From contig VXAZ01005564.1 of assembly GCA_013399875.1 (NCBI GenBank), positions 827,603-891,602 of the forward strand: a DNA stretch of 64,000 bases, read 5' to 3'. This stretch comes from Gymnorhina tibicen. Lineage: Eukaryota > Chordata > Aves > Passeriformes > Artamidae. The notes under the pieces were generated by a model that had not been told where the DNA came from, searched no databases, and worked only from the letters and a program-made list of their open reading frames with translations. The translations under genes were made by a program, and so were the position numbers. This document shows, piece after piece, positions 36,164 through 47,420 of this stretch; the first letter of the stretch is position 1; each line of letters starts with the position of its first letter.

Positions 36164-38640
36164 CAACACACCAAGTACCACATCCTAAAGGTCAGAGGAA
36201 AAGAAAGAGATGGGAAACAAAGAGCTGTAATGACAGAGCAGGTCAAACTGAATTAAATGTTTAATTGTCTCCCTTGTGTCTCATCAAATAGCTGTCTTTA
36301 ACGCAAGAGGGATCTTTTCTTCCAGCAAAACTATTACCAATTCATCACTGAGTTGGAAGGTGACGAGTATTTGTAAACATTACAGTCAATATAATTTTCT
36401 CATCCTCTCCCTCATTGTTGCTTTACCTTGTTTAACTGTGTCATATACCTAGCAAAGCTGTGTCCGCATGATGTGTTCCATAAATGCTGGGGTCCCTGCA
36501 CGGAATTACTGCCCAGCAGGACCGTGCTGTGCTTTTCAGCAAAATGTACCCCTTGCACAAGAGAAGGGCAAAGAGCAGGGCACGGAGCAGGCACAGATGC
36601 TCAGCCCTGCACCTCCTCCTGGCAGTGTCCTGGGACGACTTCTTCCAGCAGCTGAGCTGTGGTTCAGTGCTCTGGAATGGAGACAGGCTGTGCAGTGAGC
36701 TGGGAAGGGAGATGGTGTGTCCGGGAACAGCCCCAGTTCACCTCCTCGTGTCACACAGAGCTGTGGGGACGCTGTAGGGCACTGGAGCTCCGTGACCTCT
36801 CCTGGTGTATTGCCTCTGTTCTTGTAAATGACAGTAGAAACTTCTGTTTGGGAGAGAAGAAACACATTTTAATAATTTTACTTTATTGGGTGACAAGATG
36901 ACTGCTCATAAACTCGCCCTTCCACCTGAGAGTACTGCATGATTGTCAGCAAATTTGATATCAGAAAATGTGTGGGTTTGGATTATCTTTAGTAGTCAAT
37001 TTTCCAGAGGACAAAAGTTGTAGATAAAGAGGTAAAATTAATTGGTTTTGGTCACATATAAAATCAGTGTCAGGATCAAACCCTTAACAGCTCTTAGCTC
37101 TGAGTCTTGTATTTGACCCCTAATGCAAGATATGCACCCGTGGGAGGCACAAATCAGTCCTTATCCAAGACAGCTTCTCCTGAAACTTCTAAACTTCTTC
37201 CAAGCCTTTTTTTTTGGGCTTACAAGGAAAACAAATTCCCAGAATTTTAGGAATGTCAACTGGAAGTTGCAAGAGGAGAGAGACTAAATGTTACACTAAT
37301 GGACTTAGGGCAAAAATGGGATCCATCTGACCCAGTTAAGACCAAGTCCAACTGCTCTAAGGCCCAGGACATGTGTCAACACCCCGGATGGGGAAACCAC
37401 AGTGGGAGTTTTTCCAAGATTTACAGGAAGAGATGTGCTCTGGATGTTCCCAATTGCTCACAGTGGGCTAAGGCTGGTAATTCCAGTCCTCCCTCCAATC
37501 ACAGCACTGGAGAACAGCTGCTCCAGCCAAGGGTGTCCCAGAGATCTCCTGCAGGGCCATGCTCCTCGAGATCCTGGAGTATCACCTGGGGTTTGTGCTT
37601 TCTAGAAGCATCATAGGCGCACTGGGGACATTTGGCTGCTTGGTTGGATGGATGTGGTAGGACAGCAGTGGGTGTGGGTGCCCCTGTCAGTAACAACCAT
37701 TGCATTAACAGAGCTTTCCTGTGGTCCCTGGACTGCAGGGAGCCCCACGGGGCTGTTTGGAGATTCCAGTCACAAGGCTGCAGAAGAGAAAAAGAAGGAA
37801 ATTGCTTTTCTCTTCCCTTTTGGCAAGTGAGAAGTTGGAGCAGGGAGCAGGGTGGATTGCTGGGTGCTGTGAACTGTGCTGGCTCTATCCCTCTGCATCT
37901 CTCCCAAGCTCTTCTCGAGATCATTTAAATACATTTAAATCCCATTTTACAGTCACCTTAGGACCAAATAATTTTGAGGCCAAATTTCCTTTTTAACATA
38001 GTTAAGTTTAGTGTAGAGTAAATTTCCTCAGATTTTGGCTTGATGCTTAAAAACACCTTGGCACACGAGAGCAAACCCTAAGCCACTCCTGGCTCTGCTT
38101 TTTCCCCAGCGTGAGGGGATTTGCTGTTTCCCAGGGTTTCGTGTATCAGTGATGACAAAAGAACATGGACATCCCAGCTTCCAGGGACGTTCTGAGCTCT
38201 GTTTGGGAAGCTCTGTGCCTCATTTGGCCACTTTGGAAAACCTTGCTGAGGACACCCCGTGTGGAGCTCCAGGCAGGCCAAACAGGAGGGCAATGCACAG
38301 CTCAGGGTCCGTGCTGCGGTGTCCTTGCACTGGGTTTGCACAGGAGGAGGAGGAGGAGGCACAAACATGTGCTAAGGAAATGCAGCTGGAGGAATTTCAG
38401 GCTTTGGAGGTCAAGGTGCAGAGTGAAAACCTCAAGGACAGTTTCAACCCCGAGCACTGGGCTCATCTTTCCAGGCAACAGCACAATGCAGATGGAAGGG
38501 TGGTTTATGCAATAGGAGTGGGAGAGGTAGTTAACTCTATTAATGGGATACGGTGGAAGAAATGCATTAAAAAGTAGAAATCCCTGACTCTAACCAGATC
38601 ATCCCTTGCAGACAAATTGGAAGCAGTTGGTGAAGGGGAG
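36164..38640. other. Unique non-coding stretch
   Basis: No gene is supported. A short GGA repeat (38341-38358) lies within a 142-codon plus-strand frame (38149-38577). The second half of that frame is Glu/Lys-rich with no domain I recognise; it sits just upstream of the LINE endonuclease fragment and might be decayed ORF1, but that cannot be shown. Confidence 0.35.
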
Positions 38641-38649
38641 ACTTGCAGG

Positions 38650-39205
38650 GTGATGGACAGATATAAGAACCAGCCCTGCTTGCCCAGCTCAGGAACGGTG
38701 AGGTGTCAGTCCCAGATGTGGTCAGGAAAAGGTTTTATTTGTGCAGGGAGGAGGAGGAGGACAATCATAGGATACCAGGAGCTGAGCTGTGCACGTGGGC
38801 ATCGCCCATTGGGAAATAGGTATGGATGGAGCTGCAGTTTCCTTAGAAGATAACAGAGGTATTAACATTAAAGAGTAGAGATTGTTTAGACTGTTTGGGG
38901 AGCAAGAGAAAGGAATGAGAGGAGAGAGAGCTATTTGAGAAGGAAAAGGATTTATTAGCCTTTGAAAGTGGGGATCTGAGAGAGGCTGGCATGGGGCTGC
39001 TGTGTCATTATGGGCTGCAGTTGGAGATGTTTCAGAGAGTAAACTGGTAATAGAAATATTTTATAGGCCACCTGACCAGAAAGAACAACTGGACTGTGAA
39101 ATGACTGTGCAAATAAAACAGGCATGTAAAAAGGAGAGAGTGGTAGAATTGAAGATTTTAACTACCAGGCATAGACTGGAATACATTAACGGAAGGGAAA
39201 TAAGG
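38650..39205 (+). mobile_element. Ancient CR1-clade LINE endonuclease fragment
   Basis: The clear core is 39037-39180. In the frame of TATAGGCCACCTGACCAG the peptide reads IEIFYRPPDQKEQLD, the conserved YRPPDQ block of CR1-clade apurinic endonucleases. About 80 bases further on, GAAGATTTTAACTACCAGGC then ATAGACTGG corresponds to the catalytic-region block G-DFN-YPDIDW, now broken by a frameshift. Sequence from about 38650 to 39036 fits the preceding part of the endonuclease only weakly, so the 5' limit is uncertain. No RT follows; it ends before 39250. Orientation is plus. It is an ancient, non-functional copy. Confidence 0.75.
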
Positions 39206-42200
39206 CTGGAGGTATGTTTGCAGATCAGACACAGACCTGCTTTCTAATTCAGCCTGAGCATCAACTGCACAGCTTGGCTATTACAAAGGGCCTGCACGAG
39301 GACAGGCACAATAGGGGAGAGCCCTGGGGAGGCAGCTTTGACGGGCTCCAAGGGAAAAAGATTTTAAAGGTGGATTGTGAAGGAAAGGATAAAGGGGAAA
39401 AAAAAAAAAAAAAAGAAATTGTCATTTTGGTCTGAGTGGCCTTAGAGCTTGAATTTCAAATGTTTAGGTTTTATTTGTCTTACAATTCCACAGAAGCAAT
39501 CAGTAGTGTGGAATCATGACCCACTAATGAATTAAATCCTGGAATCACCCAGCTTTATCCCAGGTGAAGCTGTCTGTCGTCAGTCAGGCCTGGGAAACAG
39601 GGCCTGTCGTGAACCCCTGGCCCCCCTGACACCAACAGTAAAAGTCAGGTTTGATTTAACGAGGCCGTGGCTTCGTGCCTGATGCTCATAATCTCCTTGG
39701 GCAGGAGGGTGATCAGGGAAGGTGGGAGCAACGAAGCTGGTTTGAAGGGCCAGGGAGGCTCCCCAGGGGGAGGAAGGTCTGGGGTTTCATTGCCTGCCAT
39801 ACACAGCTCGTAAAGGGTCAGCAAAGGGTGAGACCCCTGCTAAAGGTGAAGATGAATCTCTTCTGGGCTGGGTACTTTATATGTACATGTATAAAGTGGC
39901 CAAGGAATAGCTAAATTTTGAGTGGCTGTCATGAGTCATACGCTGTTTTCTTGTAGCCCATATGCTTGACTTCACCTCGTATATCCTCTCTGATTAAAAA
40001 AAATAAAGGTAAATAGGATGGTTTTAGGAATTTGCAGACGAGTCCAAAATAGCTGCATGTATGACATGTACTAAGATATTAATTTTCCTACAATTGTAGA
40101 GATACTGCCAAAAAGTAGCCTTCTTGTTTTATTCCTCTGCATTAAAAACAACAACAAAAAAAAGGTAGAAAAAAGTGTGTGTGTTTAGGGGAAGCAGAAG
40201 GAAGAGGTTGTAAAGAGTGAAAAGCAACCTCAAACCCAACAGGTGTCAATGAATCACAGCTCTCTTAGTCACCATAGCTGGCTGCATGAATCAATAGAAG
40301 ACTCTGACTATTAAATAAAGATTCACTCTTGGTATAAAATATTACCTGATAACCAAGCAGCCTTATTAAGTGAATGCCTCATGAAAGACTCAGACTGAGG
40401 CCTCCAAAGAGAGACAGGTCAGTGCACAGTCATTTAGTAGGGGAAGCAAAAGCTGAGTTTTAAGAGTCTTTATGTAGACGTAAAAAAATAAATCTGCTCT
40501 TGTTATAAATAATAATAAACTGAAACCGCATCTCGTGTGGGCAGGCACTGCCCAGGCCCCTGGGGCAGCCCTGAACCATGGCCACTGTCAATCCAAACAC
40601 GGCCACTTTGACACGGTGTGGGTTCGTGTTTGTGCACAGCAAGGGGTGGAGCTCTGCCCAGAGCCAGGGACTCTCCCACTGGCACTGCTGCTGGCAGAAA
40701 TGTTGGATTGACTCTGAACGCCCCTTCCCTCCTTTCCTGTTGCCCCCCAGCTTTTCAGTTTGGCAGCCAACAGCCCTCTCCTCCCCCCGATACCACTAAA
40801 AGTAGTGACTGTTCAAACAGATTTTCCTTCAGTTGGTAATATTTTTTTGGAGATGAGATGTGCATGTGTTCATTAAAACTGATTTTTTTTTTCAAGAAGA
40901 ACAAACACGATCTGTGGTGATTGTCTCTGAGTTGCGAATCCATTTTTCCATCTCCTTTTCCTTTAGCATTTGGTGGAGAGTTTTCATCCATTCTTGATAG
41001 AGACTACTCATCAAATGAGTCCTCCAGCAGCACTGGCAGGGTGTAATTTTTAATCCCTCTTTACCCCAAACAACGTAAGGGCAGCAAATACTTTCAGTAC
41101 TTTGGCCTCTTCTGTCCATGGAGTGGGAGCTGCTGGGATGCTGCAGTCTGAGAAGGCTGGGATTTGTGTGCAAGAGCCAAGCGTTGATCTCTTCTGCTGA
41201 TGTTCAGGATAATTAAACAATAGAAGCAAAATGATTAATAAGGTTCTTTTTCCAAGGCTTGGAGAAGGCTGAAGGCCTGGAGAGGGGCCACTGAATTTGA
41301 CTAAATAAATGTAGCAGAATAGGAAGATTTCAGCAATTATTGGCTCATTTTTTCCCCAGGCTTTGTAACCCGTCGCTTTAACTTACTGGCTTAAGACACT
41401 CCTTACACCCACATCACATTTTGCCTTGGGCCATTCTGCTGCTCTTGACAGCTGTCTAGGGCAAAAGGAAACCACCCGACCACAAATGTTTTCTCATAAC
41501 TTCATAACAAGGGAATCTGAAGAAGTCAAAACCTTGGAGGTTCAGACCTTGCTTTAAAAAGCGAGATAAATTTAGGGCCTGAAATGGAGGCACTGCCCTC
41601 TGTCCCCTGGCTGTGTATCCAGTTGGGCTGCAGTGGCCACACATTAGCAGCAATTAGCAGCAATCTGAAAATGGTTCCCTGAATTGCTGAAGTGCTGGTG
41701 GTCGTTAGAAGGCCAATCACAGCCCCTCGGTGCTGCTGTTGGGTCCCTGGTTGCTGATGCAGACCCAGAGGGAAGCGCTGGGATGGGGCTGGTGAGGTGG
41801 GACTGCTGCAGTGCCAGCTGCCGAGGGATGGCACTGCCTGGGCACAGGGTGGCACGTGGGCAGAGAGCTTTGCAGTGCCATCTGGGAAGGACAGTCCCAA
41901 CAGGATGATTAATGTTCAAGCTGAGGCTAAACCGTGCTTGGCAGTGATCTGGCTGCTGCCCGTCCCAGGGTAGGGAAAAGGGAAGATGCCTTTGAGCCCA
42001 CTCAGCCCTTGTGAACTGGGTCAGAACAGCACAGCTGCAGTGGCAGCCACTCTCATGGCAGGTTTTTGATGCCTGGTGGAGACTGAGGTTGCTGAAGGTT
42101 TCAGGGAGGGCAGGATCAGCCCTGCTGTAGGTGTTCAGTGTTCACTGAGTGAACGTGCTGAGTGAAGGCTGGCTGTGAGAGAATGACATTAAGGGGACTG

Positions 42201-43379
42201 GGAACAGACACAAATCCTGACACTGTGCTGATGGACATTACAGCTCAGTGATGTTCGGCTTGTGCTCCATCGTCTGCCCATGGCCCCTGCAACAGGTGCA
42301 TCAAGCAATGACTGGAAAAGAATAAAAACCTTGTCTGTCTTCCCACTCAAAGGGAAGACAAGCTGGCAAGCTCCAGGAAAAGAAATGCAAATCAATGAGC
42401 AGTCAGTGTTCAGGGTCTTTTGTTTTCTCTGCAAATGGGTGCAAGGGAGCCTTGGGACTGCTTTGGGAAGGTCAGGGGTCCTTTAAGTGCCAAAAGCTTG
42501 AGGGATCCAGCTGCATCTTGCTCAGATGTCCTGTCTGAAGACAAGTCAAACAACGAGCTGCCTTTTAAATTTTTCATGTTTTATTTAGACCCCTTCTTCC
42601 TTAGAATCTGTTTCAAACGTGTACATTCAGTCATTCTTTCACAGCCCTGTCCCCTTCTGCACAGAATGGGGAGACTCTTGTGGTTTTGGTGTGAGTGTGA
42701 CTCTGCCTGTCTGAACTAGTAAGACATTAAACATCTAGCCCAAGGTCACAAATAATTCACTGTCTTTCCCTGATGATTTTCAATACAGCGTGTGCTCCAG
42801 CACAAGCCCTCTTTGGAGATTGTATATTGCAGTTTTACTGCCTGTATATGATGACTTTCCCTTCTTTTTCCTACAACCACCAGTGTACCTGAAGACCTGG
42901 TTTGAAGGAAAGTTGGGAAATTGTTCCCAAGAATAAATCTGTCTGCAGGTTTGAAAATTGTTGAGTATCTGGGCCGTTCGGTCTTCACTGTTCTTTCTCC
43001 AAACTTGTGTTGGAAAAATCTTGAAGGGATGTTCCTGGGGCTCTGAAAGGTACTGCCCAGTGTGATTCCAGTGCCTGTAAGCTCAGCTGGGCACACCCTG
43101 ACCCCCTTGGAAGAGCAGGTGGAGGTTCATGGCACTGCTCCACGGGCATCCAACAGGGACAGAAACAGAACTGCAAAGCAGTAGCTACTGCCTATTAAGA
43201 AGCATAATTAAAAATTTAATTACTTCTGAAAACAGTGGTGTCACTGGCTAGACATGCAAATCCCACTGCAAGCCAAGTGAGAAATTGAGGTTTCCAGGAG
43301 GACCCTTGGGACGAGTGGAGTGAGTGGCTGGGATCCTGGTGTGAGGGGCAGCGGGTGCCACGCCCGGCCTGGGGAGATG
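39206..43379. other. Unique non-coding stretch
   Basis: No gene is supported. It includes a 17-base poly-A run at 39399-39415, an A-rich stretch near 40141-40176, a 10-bp tandem pair (ATTAGCAGCA, 41643-41662) and POU octamers at 42385-42392 and 43254-43261. The 41.6-41.9 kb part is GC-rich with open frames on both strands and no recognisable product. Confidence 0.35.
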
Positions 43380-43453
43380 CCCCTGCCCACACCGCACTCC
43401 TTCCCTGGCCAGATCAAGATCCCCCTGCCCACGCTGCCTTCCTTCCCTGGCAG
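43380..43453. repeat. Imperfect 42-bp tandem duplication
   Basis: CCCCTGCCCACACCGCACTC at 43380 and CCCCTGCCCACGCTGCCTTC at 43422 begin two copies, each continuing with CTTCCCTGGC. The copies have diverged at several bases. Confidence 0.8.
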
Positions 43454-44190
43454 GCCTCTGTCCCTGTTTGCCTCCCCTTGCTGCACTTATCTGATGGTCG
43501 AAGTCACTTACTCTTATTTACATTGCCCACAGGGCATGTTGGATTGGAGCACATTTCCTCTCTTGTTACAGTTGATGAATGCAGCTCTATTAAAATATCA
43601 TCTCATCCTCACACTAGATTGCAGTCTAAGATAATATGTGTTTTTTCTATATCATTTATACAAGAAAGATTATGTTAAATGCCAGACCCAGTAAATATTT
43701 CAAGATCCACTGCATTGCTGAGAACAGTTTCTCCCTGGGCATATGTTTCAGAGCCAAAGAAAACACTTTAAAAATTTCCTTCCTGTTTAATTTTTTTTAA
43801 AGGGCATTCTCCCTGTATCTGTTAGTGAAATGACAAGTTGTCATGTTCCTTGATCTTATTACAGTTGCAGATGTAACTCAGCAGGGAATCTGCCCAAGTT
43901 TACATTTAAAATCATAAGACCCTGATTCTGATATTTTTTTTATCAGTTTAAATCTTTCTGTGGTGTAGGACTTCCAGCTTTACCTCATTGTAATCAAGAT
44001 CAGAATTGCTCCTAATTATAACACTTAACTCCTGTGTAGTGCTTTACACTTTTCAGGCTCTCTATATTCATCAATTAATTAATCCCCAAAGCAGTATTAG
44101 ATTTCTACTAAAAAAAAAAAAAAATGGAAACCAAAGCAGGAGGGTGAGAAGAAGTTTCCGAAAGACAGAGGTGATGGGGGAAGAGAATGG

Positions 44191-44248
44191 CCCCAGTTCT
44201 AATCCCAGTTTCCAGGGAGGAGGAGAGCACCCCCAGTTCTAATCCCAG
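44191..44248. repeat. 18-bp direct repeat, 40 bp apart
   Basis: CCCCAGTTCTAATCCCAG is present exactly at 44191-44208 and 44231-44248. The intervening 22 bases are not duplicated after the second copy, so this is a partial duplication. Confidence 0.9.
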
Positions 44249-44386
44249 GATGTTCTCGCAGTTCACTCTCTCTCAAACCCTCCCTGGGTGGATTGTCCTT
44301 CCCAGTGTGCAGGGAAATGTCCCTGCATCATTGTGCCACAGTAACTGTCCCGTGCCACCTGCACCTGGATAAACCCCTCCACGGAT

Positions 44387-44447
44387 TCTGGAATAAAAGC
44401 CATGGCTGCACAAAGACATCCTTCCAGAATATCCCTTTTATTCCAGA
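44387..44447. other. Perfect 13-bp inverted repeat
   Basis: TCTGGAATAAAAG (44387-44399) and CTTTTATTCCAGA (44435-44447) are exact reverse complements with a 35-base spacer. Each arm contains AATAAA in one orientation, so a polyadenylation hexamer is present on both strands. There is no other sign of a convergent gene pair here. Confidence 0.6.
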
Positions 44448-44449
44448 GT

Positions 44450-47029
44450 AATATCCAGGCAGGATATTTTACTGGCCTATCTGTAGTGGATTAATTATTC
44501 TAGTAGAGCTGTTCTGGGAAGGTATTTCCCTGGAGGCAAGCCCATGGAGGGCAAAGGGGAAATGTGAGCTTGTTGAGGGATTAGGCAGAAGGGTGGGATG
44601 TTTAAAGGTTCAGCTAAGCTTCAAGTAAATGAATTTATACCTTTGGAGGTTTTCTCCATCGCGCCTCATGGAGATCAGATCATTTTTATCAAAGAGAGAA
44701 TAAAAAGGACCAAGATGCAAATTTTTTCTTACTACTTCAGTTAGTTGGAGAGGGAAGAGAGAAGTGACTTCAAGAGAGAAAGCAGGTTACATGGACTTTA
44801 GATTCTGTGATTTTGGAAGGTGTGAGTCATTAGGAAAGAAGAGGGGGGAAAAATAATTTTCTCTGGTCGCTATGCAGTAATGCAGAACAGTTGTTCCTCT
44901 GTTTATTTCTGTGTTTTCCAGCATGGAAATTGTTGGCATGGCCCATTGTGAGATAGGGATTGTGCAAACTGAAATAGAAAAGCAAATACTCACCAATACA
45001 ATGGCAGCTGATGCCAACTGTAACACCTGGCGCAAATGTGTTGAACCTATCACAGAGGAGGGATCATTAAACGAAATATGTATTCTTTTAACTTTCATTT
45101 CCTGAAGGGATTTTGATTTGTTTAGGGTATTTTAAGAATAACTGGAACAACTGCACTGGACTGGAATGGCACACCAAGTAGGGCAGAGAGAAGAAATCTT
45201 TGGTTTCTGCTTTTGTACTTCAGAGTCTGAAAACAGAAGAGTACTTCATTAAAAGCAGGGGCAGCAGGAGATTGAATGGTTCATTCCTCTTACAGTGTAT
45301 TAATATTTTGAATCAATATTTCATTAATAAGATTCACTCTTACATGCCTACTATTTCTTAAGAAAAATTGAAAATCAAACACAAACAAATGCAGCTGTTG
45401 TTTGCGTCCCTCCTGAAGGTCCTCTCGCCTGTGCACCCGAGTGTTTGTTCCTCTCCCTTGTTTTATTTTCATTTTAAACCTTGAGGTTGATAAAAGTCAG
45501 ATTATTTTCGAATTGTTTATGTTGTTGCCTATACCAAAATCATCCCTTTCGAAGGAAATTATCTTAAAAGCAGCCCAGTCTGCTGACATGGTATCGTCTG
45601 TTGAAAATGCCTCTGGTCATGGCTGTGTTTCATAGATTGGTTGTGGGTACAGGAATCATTGCAGGATTCTTCTCTGGCTGCCTCTGACCTTGCTGCTTGT
45701 TTTGTTTGTCTTTTGGGGTTTTGAAGTGGGTCCCTGGAGCAGAGTCTCACAGCAGCACAGCCAGGGCTGCCGAGTCCCCCACCTTGTACGCAGACAGGGT
45801 GCAGTGCCGGGGCTGTATCCCTGGGATCCCCGCAAGTATCCCGGGGATCCTTGTTCCTTCTGGCAGGGCAGCTCCGTGGCCTCTTGCTGGGATGCTGTGA
45901 GCCCTCTGGAGCTGGAGCAGCCTCAGCAGGTCACCGATGGTTCAGCCTGACCATCCAGGCCAGCAGTGCCGGGGCACGTCCCGGCTCGGGTTATGGCCTC
46001 TGCTGGTTCTGTGCACGAGGGCGCTCTGTGTGCAGAGCCCGTCTAAAGCTCACCAGACTGAGATGCTTTGCTCAAGGACCCGAACGCAGCAGTTCTGCTC
46101 CCACCTGGCCCACCTCTCCCCTGTGGCTTGTCTTCCCCGTGGTTCCCTCCCTGCGGGAAGCAGCTGCTGTGCAGACTCGGAGCTTGTCCTGACCCTGGGT
46201 GAGGAGGGAGCTGAGAGCACAACTGAGAGCTCTCAAATGCTTCTGGTTCACCAGTGCAGACACAAAGTACACAGCAGGAGAACATCTGCCTACAGGGAGT
46301 ACTGTGCAGGGCTTGTAATGCTTGAATAATTTTTGTCTGCTCCTATGGTGCAAGATGGACGGATCCCAACCCAGCACAGAGCAGAGTCAGGGCTGCCTTC
46401 TCTTCTGGCTGAATACATCGCCCCTGACTGCAGCTCCTTCCCATCCTGTGCTCCGGGGATGGCTGGGGAAGAAGCACAGGGACCTGTGTGGGGTTGTGTG
46501 CCCTGGCAGTGCCCTGTGTTTGGAGGCTTTGGCCCTGGTGTGTTTGCCTGTCCCTTGTCTCATGAGAGGGACAGGAGGGGAGCTCAGATCCAAGTGCAGA
46601 CTTTTGTCTCCTGTTTAAAAGAAACAACTGGTGTTTGGGCAAGTTTCTCTTCTTGCATATCTAGTCCCAGCCTTGAACTGTCCCTCTCCATCCCACAGTT
46701 ACTCTCCCCCTTAGCACGGACGTATTTGTTTTTTTCTGCTCCTTTGATACCAGCATTTCTTCTCTCCCAGAGTTTAACTCTTCTGCAAGAGGCTCAAACG
46801 TGTTTTCTGTATGTTCATGGTTAGGTTTGCAGAGCCATTCAGACCAGCTAAGAAAAGCCAGCCAAGCAGGTCAGGGAAAAGAGCCTTCATGTGCTTTGTG
46901 GATTGCTCTCATGGTTGGTGAAACTGGCAGGACAGGGGGGAAAAAAAAGTGTTTGTCTGTGTGTGTGTATGTGGAAATCTTTGCAGCTCCAGTCTAGACC
47001 TTCCCTGCTGTTCAGGGAATCAGGGAAAC
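44450..47029. other. Non-coding stretch, GC-rich in its centre
   Basis: No gene is supported. Position 44715-44722 is a POU octamer. From about 45760 to 46090 CpG and G+C rise modestly, with overlapping short frames on both strands. A short TG repeat lies at about 46955-46970. Confidence 0.35.
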
Positions 47030-47420
47030 TGCAGCCAGAGCGGCGAGGCTGGGTGAAATCATAATAGTCCCATTGACACCAGCCTGCGCTCAGTGGCCGT
47101 GCAGACCCGGCAGCCTGGCAGGGAGAACGTGTCACCCACACTGTCCCGACCGGGGGACCCCTGACACCCACCAGTGGTGCTGCTTTCTCGTGCAACAGCC
47201 GAAACACCCATCAGGACCCTCCGTCTGAGCTCTAAGCAGATCCAGGCGAGCCATGGATCAGGTGTTGCTTGGGTAAACAGCGCTTTAGCGCCCCATTTAT
47301 CCAGAACACGTACGAGGGTAGGTTTTCCTTCCCCAGGGCCATCAGCGCTCTCCTCTCTGATGTGAGAAAATCGCACACGCTCCCCTGGAGACTGAAACAC
47401 GTCGAGGTTGGCCAAAGACG
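47030..47420. promoter_or_regulatory. CpG-enriched patch
   Basis: I count roughly 20-25 CpGs in 390 bases at about 55% G+C, well above the surrounding sequence. It overlaps a 210-codon minus-strand frame (47059-47691) that encodes nothing recognisable. It could be a weak CpG island or a conserved element. Confidence 0.35.
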
